64,000 nt of DNA from Lineus longissimus. Lineage: Eukaryota; Nemertea; Pilidiophora; Heteronemertea; Lineidae. The notes below the pieces were generated by a model. The model was not told the DNA's origin and did no database searches. It worked only from the letters and a program-made list of their open reading frames with translations. The stretch lies in NCBI RefSeq assembly GCF_910592395.1, contig NC_088321.1, forward strand, positions 1,798,001 to 1,862,000, read 5' to 3'. This document shows, one piece after another, positions 1 to 11,249 of the stretch. Each line of letters starts with the position of its first letter. Position 1 is the first letter of the stretch. Made by a program: the position numbers and the translations under genes.

Positions 1-1730
1 CTACTATGCATAATATGCATATTTTTTATTTATTCTCATGTACAGAGTGTGTCATAATAATCTACCTGCCCCCTTGCAGTTTAAAAGGCTCTTCCTATGG
101 AACCATGGATGGTGAATTTTTGAACTTTGCTCTTAAAGGCCTACTCGATTTGATCAATAATTCTGCCGCATGTATTGTGTACTATGTGTATAGGTTATTT
201 AACCCTTAACACCTAGCCTACCAATCCTTAGTAATCTCCTCGGGATTAAAACAATATATGGTGGATTAATCTCTTTCCATGGCCACTGTATTGGAATTCA
301 AAACAACTTTGCGTGGATTGCCAATGTTATTTTCTTGGGACACTGCATAAGTTTCAATGCAAAATATATCGTAGTTTTTGAACGAGACGCAAAACCAAAC
401 AGTTGTCGAGATCGTCAGAAAGATGCAAATTGTGTCAAAATATTGAAATCGCCAACGTTGGAATGGTCCATTATCGTACATAAGGGGGGGCAGGTACACC
501 ACAAGTGCAATTATTTTGTGCATGTTTTGATATTTTAACGTTTTCTTTCGATTGCATATTTTGAGCTGAAGAAGCTGTAGTCGGTTTAGTATGGATGTAC
601 TCTCTTGTTCAGAAATAAAAGTCCCACTTTTTCTCAAAAGACATTTCATGGCATTTTGGTGGATCTTTAGAAGGTGCACTTTTTTGATTGCCGTCAACCT
701 TCAGAGGGGCCAAGGAATTCATCCATTTGAGATGCCACCATCGGTCCTTATAAAATCTAGCCGTGGATTTTTTAGGCTTCTAAAAAGCTATTTTTCATAT
801 CTTTAAGTAATGCCTCCAACAGCCAGTGTAATACAGGTAACCCAAGGTGTCTTTCAGTCCAACGAGCATAAAACAGAAAAAATTAACTTTTGAAAAAATA
901 GGTTGAATTTTCTTTTGAACAAGAGTAGTCTTGGTGAAATGATGAACAATTTAGAGCAGAGTCTATTTGAAGGAATCCACTATATGCCGTATCTTCAAGA
1001 GTTCTGTGTTGCACACAGGCAATGATTTTACGGCGATCGTAAGTCTTATGCAACCTAGATTTAACATTGGGGACCAGGTTTGGTCTATGTCAAAAGATCG
1101 CAAGACTGTTGAAAAAATGTCTTTTGATTTAAATTATGTGTTTGACTCCCGATATCTTTGGTGGAGGGGGATTTTTTGAGAAAAACGCCGAAAATAGTTT
1201 GTTGGGTATAAATTGTTGGGTTTGGTAAAATCATTGTTGGGTAAGTCAGCCTGTTGTGTGCTGTAAATTGTTTTGATGCCCCTGCTTGACTGACTTTGCG
1301 CTGTAAATAAATGTTTTTAGGATGTAAATGAATGAAGATGATTGATAAATGTTGAAAATGTTGAACTCTTTGAAGTTGAATTTAGGAAATGAAGTGTGCG
1401 TTCTTGAAGATTTTACTGTTAACATTTTAATGGATTTTGATGGATTTCGTTTTATGAGTGAATATTCTATTCTGACATATCTTTAGGCTGCTGAGAAAAT
1501 GGCACCCTGCAAGTGCCGTTTTCCAGCTTGCCGAGAATCTGACGGACGCATCCAACACTTCTCAGGCCCAGGTGTCCTGACTCATAGTCACACATAACTC
1601 CTGGATTCCAAGAAACATGTGTGTTGGGGCGTTCCCGGGTTTGGCCAGCTCGGTAAGTTGGGTGGCCTACCTGAGTAAGCACGATTCGCAGCAAGTTGGG
1701 AAACGGATCTCCAGGAGGGGGAATGGCATT
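1..1730. other. No gene recognised
   Basis: I see no exon, RNA gene or repeat boundary that I can defend in this stretch. It is A+T-rich, and its open frames are short and without recognisable domains. Confidence 0.4.
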
Positions 1731-1732
1731 TT

Positions 1733-2182
1733 ATGACATTGGCATTTTATGGCATTGGCATTTTATGACATTGGCATTTAGTGACATTGGCATTTTATGG
1801 CATTGGCATTTAGTGACATAGGTATTTGTGACATTTAGTGACATTGGCATTTAGTGGCATTGGCATTTGGTGACATTGGCATTTTATGGCATTGGCATTT
1901 GGTGACATTGGCATTTTATGGCATTGGCATTTGGTGACATTGGCATTTTATGGCATTGGCATTTGGTGACATTGGCATTTTATGGCATTGGCATTTTATG
2001 ACATTGGCATTTTATGACATTGGCATTTTATGACATTGGCATTTAGTGACATAGGCATTTTATGACATTGGCATTTTATGACATTGGCATTTTATGACAT
2101 TGGCATTTAGTGACATTGGCATTTTATGGCATTGGCATTTGGTGACATTGGTATTTGTGACATTGGCATTGGCATCATGGCA
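1733..2182. repeat. 16-bp minisatellite (about 28 units)
   Basis: The unit ggcattttatgacatt recurs head to tail with TAT/TAG/TGG and GACA/GGCA variants, some of which alternate. The array ends abruptly at the unique sequence near 2183. No coding potential. Confidence 0.9.
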
Positions 2183-2528
2183 TTGTTGTTATGCCTACTT
2201 TCGCCCTCTTGGATAGACAAGTCAAAAAGTAGATCATATTCAAATAGATTTGAAAACTTTCTGATGACGTAAAAAGGTTGACAGCTTATACCAGTTTTCA
2301 CTGTAAATCCATACTACCTCTCGAGTGAAGTTGGAATTTTCACCTTTTTCAAATCAAATCACGTGTGAATTATGAACACGTTGTTTTCAAAGTCATGCAA
2401 TTGCATTCAAACGTCAATAATCGCGGGTGAAGCTTGGATCAAGAAACAAACAGGGATAACCTTGCTTGTGGGTTTATTCCAACGAACATCCGTTATTTGC
2501 TAACTTGGTGTTATTGTGATGACTCAGC

Positions 2529-2585
2529 GTTTTTAGCTCACCTCTTAGCAGAGGTGAGCTTATCCCATACCGTGGCGTCCGTCGT

Positions 2586-2644
<59 letters not shown>

Positions 2645-3680
2645 CGTTGTCCGTTAGCAGGGCACGTTTCGTAACTGTTAGAGCTATTGAGTTGAAACTT
2701 GGTACACATGTACCCTTATGTAATGACACCTTGGAGACTAAGTTTCGGTCCGATTCGTTTCATGGTTTGGCCACCAGGGGGACAAACGTTAAAAGTGAAA
2801 ATATGCAATATCTCCCTTAATAGTAGTCGGGAAATTTTGAAAAAAATATGGTAGGTACTTCTAGCAAAGGTGCATCATATATCCTCCGGGTTTTTGATTT
2901 GACCTCCTTTTCAAGGTCACAGAGGTCAAATGGTGTAAATTGGCCGTTAGGATGTAACGATGGCACGTTTCTAAACTGCAATGACTATTGATACCAAATT
3001 TGGTACACATTTACCCCTTAGTCAGGTGATCTCAGGGACCGAAGTTTGGTCCAATATGATTCACCACTTGACCACCAGGGGGCAAAATCCAAAAACCTTA
3101 AAAATGCGATTATTCCTTAACTTCTTGCCCAATTGCCACCAATTTGATATCATGGGTAGATCTAACCACCATACAGTATATGTCACACAGGTTTTTAATT
3201 TGACCTTCTTGTCAAGGTCACACAGGTCAAATGGCGTAAATTCGCCGTCAGGCCGTAACTATGGCACGTTTCTTAACTGCAATGACTATTGATCACAAAT
3301 TAAGTACACATGTACCCCTTGGTCAGGTGATCGCAGGTACCGAAGTTTGGTGCGATCTGATTTGCCGTTTGGCCTCCAGGGAGGGGGCCAAATCCTAAAT
3401 TCTTCAAAATGCCATTATTTCTAGTAATGACTTGCCCGATTGGCACCAATTTTATATCATAGGTACATCTAGTTCTAACAACCATTCAATGTGTCACCCG
3501 GGTCTTCTTTGATTTGACCTACTTTTCAAGGTCACATAGGTCGAATGTACTGTAAATTGGCCATTTTGGGGAAATTGTAATTGCTTGGACCTACATCAAA
3601 CCTAACACTACATGACACAATACCATGCTCTTTATCCATCTTTCCTCCACATGAGGTGAGCACAATGGCCCTGGCCATTT
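2529..3680 (+). repeat. Interspersed repeat with GTC microsatellite and three internal ~290-bp units
   Basis: A (GTC)n tract of about 22 triplets (2580-2645) sits near the left end. Three diverged tandem units follow, beginning at about 2663, 2960 and 3255. Each contains 'gcacgtttc..aactg', 'ttggtacacat.tacccctt', 'gaccaccagggggcaaa' and 'caaggtcaca.aggtcaaatgg'. Both ends carry gaggtgagc: a palindromic pair at about 2537-2558 and one at 3651. From memory this resembles a repeat common in marine invertebrate genomes. The arginine-rich open frames over the triplet run are artefacts. Confidence 0.7.
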
Positions 3681-3699
3681 CATTTAAAATACATGTAAA

Positions 3700-4670
3700 A
3701 AATATGGGTGGTTTTTTCTTATCTAATGCAATTAAACGATACAATGTCGTTTCATTTTCAAGTTACCTTTGGTAACCGTGGTTGTTGCCGTGAGCAGTTG
3801 TTGCCGTGGCAACTATTCCTGGTTGCTAAGGTACCTGTTCTTTGTTACTATGGTTACTGTTCTTCCAAATGTTTTTCCTGTGATTTTGTTGCACTCTCCT
3901 CTTCGCAAGATTTGAATAAAATGAAAAAAAATACTATTTGTTGTAAAATTCTGTTCTTAGATTTATTTATTCCCAGTGGGCCATGGGCAGAATCCAAAAT
4001 AAGTTAAGTGATTGAATTTCTGACAATTTTGGCGGCAGAATAAAAATGCTCTTGTTGAGATAAATAAGGTGTAAGATAAAGTCATCCAAAGTTGCCAATA
4101 GGGGTCACTCCCATCTCTCAGTAGGTCAAAACTAATCACGCTTGTACGAGAGATATATTTAGTGCTGAATCAAAATGACCTTGTGCCCTTACTGTGCATA
4201 TAAGTCACCAAAAGATGGCCAATTTACCCCCTGCTCCTGCCTATAGTCCCCCTTCAAGAGGTAATCCTCCATGTCAATAACAACATCACAGCAATCAGGC
4301 TTGAAAAGGCCTACATTGGGGATGAGGTCGGTGATGTCAGCGAGAAGAGGATCAGATAAAAGGCTTTGCCGGTCGTTTCTGAAGCCCACTTGAACACTGC
4401 CCTAGCAGCAGACGACTATTGACGAGCCTTATGTCAGACGAAATGTTAGCAGACGACATGCAAAGTTTTACCATGAGCCGATCAATTGACACAAATTTGT
4501 GGAATGGCCCAATCTGCTTTTCCAGCACCCCCCCCCCCCCCTCTTATTGATTCTCCAATTGTGTTGTTGCTAACAGCTGCTAATTTCGTATTGCACATAC
4601 TCCCATCCCCCAGCCGGTAAATGATTCTCTGAGCATTTTGTTCGCCAGCTCTTCCTGGTCGTTTCCATCT
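3700..4670. other. No gene recognised
   Basis: Unassigned sequence. It includes a cluster of GTTGCC/GGTAACC motifs (3770-3855), like the one that expanded inside RNF111 exon 2, and a C homopolymer near 4528-4541. Confidence 0.35.
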
Positions 4671-5742
4671 CAGCCAGCTGGTTATCAATTCGCAGGCTCT
4701 CGCGCCTCTACCAGCTGGTTATCGATTCTAGCCTCCGTCAGCTGGTTATAAGTTTCCAGTCGGGAGTTAGTCGTCCCGGCCTTCTTGCGAATCACTGCTG
4801 CGACGAACTCATCTCTTGTAAATCAGGATCTCTTGACGTATTGAGGTCCGTGTTCCTCGTTTTTGACGTCTGAATCGCCGGCGACTTTCCTCAGGTGTCT
4901 TCCAATTGAAACAACAACCCTGCGATCTTCGGCACCTCCCGTTTCTTTCCTTTGTGGCAAAGTTTGTTCGCTGTGGCCAAGTTTTGAGGGTTCATGGTGA
5001 TAGGCGGGGTAGGGGCGGGGCCGGGGGACGGGGATCATTAGGAACCGATCACAGTACATGACCGTTCGGAACCGTTTGGATCTGGACAGACAAGATATGT
5101 CTCTCATGTTGTTGTCCTACGAAAGTTATGTCGTCTGTCCTTTACCTGGTTGTGACAAGTTTTTCATTGAGCTGGATTTGAACTTTCCCACCCTGAACTA
5201 TAAAAGGCCTATGGAAGCCTGGGAAAGTGACATCACAGGAAGTGAGGTGTCAGGCCTGAACCCTTCGCGCGTGACCCTTTCTCCATTGGCGCTCAGGCCG
5301 TCAACATGTTTACATTTCTCAATTTCTAAAATAACGATATCGGAACAAGTCTGCATTAGAAGGGATGAATAGTTTTGGTGAGTGTTTAGTTTTTATCTTT
5401 ATTTCAACTCTTTATCAGACTCCGCAACCTCGTGTAGAGCCCTTTTTGTATCGGTTACCTGTACCGCGCAGGCCTACGAAAAGGGTTTTGGGTAGGCCAA
5501 ACTTCGTCAGAACCAGCGACATAAAAAATGAATGTGAAAGTGCATCCTATATATGATAGTCTGAAATCTTGCGAAAACCCCTTCAGCCCAGTGACTTTGA
5601 TTCTTTGAACCATTTCCGGGACACATGTTCGGCTGTAGGCCTATTTTGGTTCCGAGTGTCTCTTGTAGCTCGAGATTAGTGTTGGGCAACCTCGTTGATC
5701 TCAATAAGTCCTGGCACATTATTTGAAAATTTCCTTTTGTCG

Positions 5743-6047
5743 CCGGTGTAACAGTTACAAATGCCCCCCTGGAAAAAGTGTCCGGCCCTATTGTATTCTG
5801 CAATATGGTTCTATAGAGACCCTGACCGTCAATAGCTCAGAGATTGAAGCGCATAATAGAATCCTTTGTTTCCCGGGCATTCTATCCTAGGACATTTTAG
5901 GAACGAGTTTACAATCCCCGATCACACCCCAAAAAAAGGTCATCGGTTGACTAACGAAGCACCACTGTTCAATGGATTTATAGTTGAATGCGATCAAACT
6001 ACGTCATTTCCGATCGGGGTTTGTAAATTTTAACCACTTCTACACCG
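5743..6047 (+). mobile_element. MITE with CCGGTGTA inverted ends, carrying a nested insertion
   Basis: Terminal inverted repeats are CCGGTGTAACAG at the left and CTTCTACACCGG at the right. The internal sequence matches the uninterrupted copy at 14773-14942 almost base for base. The difference is a 135-bp insert (5900-6034), absent from the other copy. This gives a filled and an empty site in the same window. Confidence 0.8.
5900..6034 (+). mobile_element. 135-bp subterminal-hairpin MITE, nested copy
   Basis: Begins ggaacgag and ends aaattttaac. The arms TTTACAATCCCCGATC and its reverse complement lie just inside the ends. The copy at 42984-43118 differs at a single base, so this family moved recently. 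Confidence 0.8.
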
Positions 6048-6263
6048 GTACCACCTAGGATCGGCAAAACAAATGACCTTTACAATAGGTTTTTATGGTC
6101 ATTGACGTCAGACAATGCCTCTCGAGCGCCTATCTGGCTAGGGGCCTTTGCACAAGAGTTAGTTTTGATTGAGCTGCATTTATCTTCATTAAAACACAAA
6201 TGTGCGTTTTCATGAAGAAAGTTATATAAGGAGTTTTTAGAGGATGATTTCATCTCTGAGGCA

Positions 6264-6458
6264 GACCGGTGTAAAAGAAATGCAAGTCCTCCGGAATCTA
6301 AGTCCGGTCCTTTTCTTCAAGTGGATAGAGTCGCCGAGTTCCTTTGTTGACGATTATGTAGCTAACCCTAACCAAACCATTAACCACATTCGTTGACATT
6401 ACACAGCTATTGTATCGGGTCCTGCATTCCTAGGACGTCCATTCCTTTTACACCGGTC
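6264..6458. mobile_element. MITE with GACCGGTGTAAAAG inverted ends
   Basis: The left end GACCGGTGTAAAAGAAATG and right end CATTCCTTTTACACCGGTC are inverted copies with one mismatch. The interior is unrelated to the 5743 and 14773 elements, but the terminal motif is shared, so I place it in the same superfamily. Confidence 0.7.
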
Positions 6459-7054
6459 TCCAAACCATCAAGATTATCAGTAATGTTGGTTTGACTCTGC
6501 CAGCTGGTTATTTACCACAACAATCAACATAACCCACAAGCTCGCACCCAGGTGGAAAGTGAATGGAATAGAACACTGGTTAGTATGATAGAATTATGCC
6601 ATCGGCCTGTAAACGAGATCCATTGTTGATGTGGCCTCGCGAACAGGTCATGAGGGCCATTAGTCCATAACAAGTGATGTACATTTCATTTAGCTTCCAC
6701 CTGGGGGCGAGCTTGTGAGTAATAATATTGATTCATGTATTCTGGTGATATGTTGGTTTGACTCTGCCAGCTGGTTATGTGGCGCATCTATAACGCTTCT
6801 GAATCTGACTCCAGTTATTTGACGCTATACCAGCTGGTTATATGCTAAAGTTGGTTAGACTCGACCAGTTCTGTTAGTTTGACTCTGCTGGTTATCTACT
6901 ACCCTTACTCTGCTTCCAACAGTGCCACTGGTTGTCGAGCTCCAGTCATTTTGACTCGACCAGTGGGTTACATGCTAAAGTTGGTTTGAATCAGTTGTGT
7001 TGGTTTGAATATGCCAGCTGGTTATCTACCATACTTACTTCCAAGTTTTTCATA

Positions 7055-7605
7055 ATATTTTGAAGTATTTAAAAAATGACCCTGAAAGCCACTATGGATA
7101 TTCCAGCTGGCAGAGGGAAAATTACAAGTAATTTCAAATTGATTGAATCTCAACAAAATTTTGTGTACGACTTCCTGACAGTAACACAAATATATCCTGC
7201 AAATTTCAGCTCAAAATCCCAAGTTGTTCATGATATTTTGATGTATTTCAAAACCTGAAGACCCTAGAGTCACTATGGATATTCCAGCTGGCAGAGGGAA
7301 AATTACAAGCAACTTCAAATTGATTGAATCTCAACAAAATTTTGTGTACGACTTCCTGACAGTAACACAAATATATCCTGCAAATTTCAGCTCAAAATTC
7401 CAAGTCGTTTATGATATTTTGATGTATTTCCAAACCTGAAGACCCTAGAGTCACTCTGGATATTCCAGCTGGCAGAGGGAAAATTACAAGTAATTTCAAA
7501 TTGATTGAATCTCAACAAAATTTTGTGTACGACTTCCTGACAGTAACACAAATACATCCTACAAACTTCAGCTGAAAATCCCAAGTCGTTCATGTTCGCG
7601 GCATT
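7055..7605 (+). repeat. 188-bp satellite, 3 units
   Basis: Three tandem units of the satellite that also occurs at 15.6-19.0 kb and 62.8-64.0 kb. Each unit holds 'ggatattccagctggcagag', 'caaattgattgaatctcaac', 'ttcctgacagtaacac' and 'cctgcaaatttcagctc'. Each unit stays open for about 60 codons on the plus strand. Confidence 0.9.
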
Positions 7606-8106
7606 TCTCATTCGCTGAACAGACACCTGCCATTGATAAAGCCTGATGGCTGCTAGCTGGCTGATCGTGGTTGGAAAAAAACACGATTTGACCAGCCATA
7701 ACTCTCAGCTGGACAGGCGGAGCAGCATAAGCTATCAATTCATCTGAGCGCACCCAACGTACGCGAAAACGGACCATTTTCAATCGCTCGGTGCGCAAAC
7801 TTGAACTTGAATTTAAAAAAAATTGTCATGTGTGAATACTACTGGCTATAAATTTCAACAATCATGTTACGTCACGTAGACTCGTTTAAAAATATCACAA
7901 AAGCCAAGTTTCGTCACTTGTTGTCCGACTACTGTTTATCCGACCGTGACCTCAGTATTTGACCAATCAGCTTTACATCGAGAGCATTTTCGTGTATGGG
8001 TCAATGAATTTGATTGAAAATCACAATTTGAATAGATGAGTGGTTTGGTAAGCTCTCTGACGTAACGTACTCAATACGGGCCGTTGAATTTGGCTGTGCT
8101 CCCAGT

Positions 8107-8357
8107 ATGACAGACCGGTTTTGGGAACACAAGCGTTCAGTGGTGTCGACGCCAAGTCGAAGCAACATTGGTGAGTTCAGCCTGATTTCTCCACAACTTT
8201 TTCTCCCCAAATGTTGCGACTATTGTCTGATACAATGTACAATCTTATCTTATCTTTTCATTTTCATTTCTTGCAGACGCCAGACACGTTGTCCTGTCTA
8301 GCACACCCATTGCTGCCCAACCGGTTTATAACAAGATACTGCGTGAACACCACCATG
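8107..8357 (+). CDS. Two spliced 5' exons of an unrecognised protein gene
   Basis: Exon 1 (8107-8170) starts with ATG and encodes MTDRFWEHKRSVVSTPSRSN plus one residue. It ends in phase 1 at a strong GTGAGT donor. Exon 2 (8277-8357) follows a long pyrimidine tract ending ttgcag. It reads in frame as DARHVVLSSTPIAAQPVYNK and six further residues, and ends in phase 1 at another GTGAGT. Two matched canonical junctions joining open frames across a 106-bp intron make a real gene start likely. I do not recognise the product. The next exon is not identified, and the exon-like blocks at 19.3-20.1 kb could belong to it. The N-terminus has no signal peptide or membrane segment. Confidence 0.5.
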
Positions 8358-8432
8358 GTGAGTTATTTTTCTCTATCGAAACTTCCTTGATCGCACATAC
8401 ATGTATTCTTTTGAAACGTCTCATCTCTACAG

Positions 8433-8608
8433 CAGTGGCGGATCGAGAAATTTGGGAAAGAAGCAGGGGGGGGGCGCTGCCCCACCAATGAGAACTCATG
8501 ATAGAGCCGAAGGTGCAATCCTGAAAATGAGGGGGAGGGTTCTTGAGGAGAGGTGCCATAAAATATCAAAGAGGGTTGACTCATGCGGGACCCCTAAATC
8601 CGCCACTG
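8433..8608 (+). mobile_element. hAT-like MITE with CAGTGGCGGAT ends
   Basis: The ends CAGTGGCGGATCGAG and (reverse complement) CAGTGGCGGATTTAG form 11-bp inverted repeats typical of non-autonomous hAT elements. The flanking 8-mers ctctacag and ctgttctg agree at 5 of 8 positions, compatible with a decayed target duplication. A G-run lies inside. Confidence 0.7.
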
Positions 8609-8943
8609 CTGTTCTGAATATTTCAGTCCACACGCGGCTCAGCTGACCTTTGAAAGGAGGACACTGTTAGCCCATACCCTATCTATGGTACTATATCGTT
8701 CTGGCAGCAAGAAAATGAGACGATCGGTCATGTCTGCCATGTTTTATGACGTCACACGCCACGTGCTTGGCGCAATGTGTCACGTGCTCATGACACATTC
8801 TATCTCTGAACCAATCAACCCTTGATACTGTGACATGTGATATGTATGATGAGGACCTTGACCGGATCAGAATGATAAGGCATACAATCGAAGTAGTTCA
8901 GAGACATTAACATGAAGACATGGCAGAAATTACCAATCGTCTC

Positions 8944-9202
8944 GGTGATCACGAGATCCTAAAGGCTGGAGGGAGGTAATTATAATAATGATCTCCACCG
9001 CCCGACCCGATGACGTCATTACCGGAATTCCGGGTGGCGACTTCTAGCTCATCGATTACTTCAGAACTGAAGTTGCCGCCATTGTGAGGTAAAAACTTGG
9101 GGTATTTCCCACCCGGAATTCCGGTAATGACGTCATCGGGTCGGGCGGTGGAGATCATATTATAATTACCTCCCTCTAGCTTTTAGGATTTAGTGATCAC
9201 CA
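8944..9202. repeat. Foldback element with ~93-bp arms
   Basis: The left arm (8944-9037) and right arm (9108-9202) are near-perfect inverted copies around a ~70-bp loop. Shared arm sequence includes GGTGATCAC, 'gagggaggtaattataat', 'atctccaccgcccgac', 'atgacgtcattaccgg' and 'aattccgggtgg'. Each arm has the CRE-like palindrome TGACGTCA. Confidence 0.9.
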
Positions 9203-9660
9203 ATCGTCTCATTTCACCTCTGTGCTGCCAACTGTGCGACGATCGAGGATCAATCGGAGATCAGCATCCCAGAGCTTTGATAAACACTGCCAGTTGTTCC
9301 CAGGCTTGTGTTATGAAATGACCATGGTTTAGTGATAGGCCTACCCCCTCTTGTATTCAGTGGTATTTTAAAAACCACCATATCGCCACAGTTGTCCATT
9401 TAAAAATGGACAACTGTCTTCCAGTAGAACCGTGACTTCTCAGTCCAAACAGGAAAATTGAAATACATCATTGAACTGCAATAAACAGTGCACAAAAACT
9501 GGGTGTAACCGCAGGCCTGCCTGAATTTCACAGGTCATGTCCAAAATTTTCCTCGCACACTGGCGAAAATCGTTATTTGAGATAAGTGGCGGCGCATGGT
9601 GACAAGCAGAGGTATTATCCTCCTGGCCAGGGAAATCCCACGCCCAGGTTGTCCATTTAA

Positions 9661-9975
9661 AGCGAACTGGAACCGCCGAGCGATTTATTCAACTTTTCGA
9701 CTTTCACCGCCCGAGAAAGTCGAGTTCAGATTTGTAGCTCCGCCCCCAGTGCCCGAGCATGCGCAGTTCAATTTGTTATTATTGAGAATCATGTGAGAAT
9801 CACGTGAGTCGTGCGATCTTTCATTCATGAATTTTCGTAGTAAATTCCATAGTAGTGACGTCACTGAATGATTGACAGCTAGGCGCCATGTTTCATTCAT
9901 GCCTCGCTCTGATCACCCGATACGCGGGGAATGAAAACGAGGTCATACGAACTGGCTTGGCGGTTCCAGTTCGCT
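9661..9975 (-). mobile_element. TTAA-flanked MITE, copy 1
   Basis: Flanked by TTAA on both sides (9657-9660 and 9976-9979). The inverted ends read AGCGAACTGGAACCGCC. It matches the element at 32249-32583 in opposite orientation over nearly its full length. The TTAA target and short inverted ends suggest a piggyBac-type non-autonomous element. Confidence 0.85.
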
Positions 9976-10539
9976 TTAAAGCTGACATGCATGCATAAAA
10001 ACCCTAACGGCCAAATTAGAAACGACGGAAAGGATGAAGTGGCGAGGGTTCCGAGTTCGAACCCGCTCGAGGAATATTTTTTCTTTTTTTCTTTCTCTGT
10101 GACCTGTCTCGTCAATGAACTTGTGTTTGTGCAGTCAAGTGAGACCTGTCGCTGGGTGTCTATCATGTTTCAAGTGCAGTTTGTCTTTTGGTGGTCGGGC
10201 GTTTGTGTTTTCTATCTTTGTCGTTTGGGTTTTTATGCATGCATGTCAGCTTTAAGTATGTTTTCGAGTGGTCACGAAGATGATAAATGTGTAATGACAC
10301 CAATGCATTGGCCCTGCGGTCACGTGGTGGCTATCCTTGTTCTGTCGGTAGGAAGCTGCTGAAAGCCGCAGCAAACCAGCAGCAAACAAAATACTTAGGC
10401 TACTTAAAATATCTTTCGGGAGCAGTAATAATCTCGTCACCATTGAGTTTTACCTGTAGCTCCTGTACAAGTATAAAGATGGTGTGCGAAGATAAATTTC
10501 GGCCATTTTGTTACCATTTTAATATCTAACTGTATGCGC

Positions 10540-11240
10540 CTGCTAAATCGCCCGCCGCGAATTTTGTTCCTGAACCTTTCGGGCAGTACATTTACATGTA
10601 CATTTGTACACAGGTTCTCAGCCAATCAGAATCCGATAAATCTGTGTCGTCATCGGGGCGTCATCATGCAACTTAGAAGTAAGCTTGTATTGTTTTGTGC
10701 TTGTTAATCAAATTTGAAGCATACAGTATCAAAATATAGTGGAGGAAGACCATACACATGAGGCAGTATCGAAAGACAAGTCTCATTGCAGAGAAACATA
10801 TTCCTACTGGAGGAAGACCATTCACATGAGACAAGTCTCATTGTATATTCATGCCCAATATGATATCTGAAGGACTATCCCTTGGATCTTGGAGATGGGC
10901 TATTGTTATTGTCCTTTCTATAGGTATGTTGCAGGCAGCAGAAATAACTAAAATATCAAAAATCTAAATAACAAGGGAAAAGAAACACGTTATAAAAATG
11001 AAATATAAAGAGTAAAAAAGAAAAAGAAAAATGTTGTCCACAACCGGATTCGAACTCACGACCTTTGGATCGAACATCGTATTCTGCCTTTTATGACGAG
11101 CGCTCTACCAACTGCTCTTCTGACGTCATGTATTTGTCGAAATCTGATTGGCTGAAAGTCCCTGTACAAATGTACACTATAGTTCCCGAAAGGTTCAGGA
11201 AAAAAAAATTCGCTACCCGCCCTTTTCAGATAGACAGTTA
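10540..11240. repeat. Inverted pair of repeats around unique sequence
   Basis: Sequence at about 10545-10640 ('cctgaacctttcgggcagta', 'acatttgtacacaggttctc', 'agccaatcaga') recurs in inverted orientation at about 11130-11225. Between them lie two partial copies of 'gaggaagaccat.cacatgag' and a tRNA-like sequence. I cannot say whether this is one foldback element or two insertions. Confidence 0.55.
11041..11125 (-). pseudogene. tRNA-Met-like pseudogene or SINE head with insert
   Basis: Read on the minus strand, an A-box-like AGTTGGTAGAGC is followed by an anticodon-like CTCGTCATAA (CAT). An extra ~20-nt segment follows, then GGTCGTGAGTTCGAATCC, a clear B box and T arm. The acceptor ends do not pair, so this is not a working tRNA as read. 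A T-rich tract follows. A tRNA-derived SINE head is equally possible. Confidence 0.45.
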
Positions 11241-11249
11241 GCCCATCTA

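Larger units (their letters stand above)
4670..7035 (+). repeat. Dispersed CCAGCTGGTTAT motif region
   Basis: The palindrome-containing motif (C)CAGCTGGTTAT occurs at about 4673, 4710, 4738, 6499, 6769, 6829 and 7016, with one more at 19018, usually in the context 'gactctgcc'. The same CTCTGCCAGCTGG core opens each unit of the 188-bp satellite, where it continues GAATATCC. I infer a decayed relative or founder of that satellite. Confidence 0.5.

Noticed and set aside
2434-2820. Arginine-rich frames on both strands
   Set aside because: Translation of a (GTC)n microsatellite inside an interspersed repeat.
10040-10075. Possible tRNA T arm (GAGTTCGAACCCGC)
   Set aside because: A B-box-like motif is present but no A box, anticodon stem or acceptor stem can be placed upstream.
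9931-10362. 143-codon plus-strand frame
   Set aside because: Begins within a MITE end and crosses a T-rich tract. No recognisable protein.
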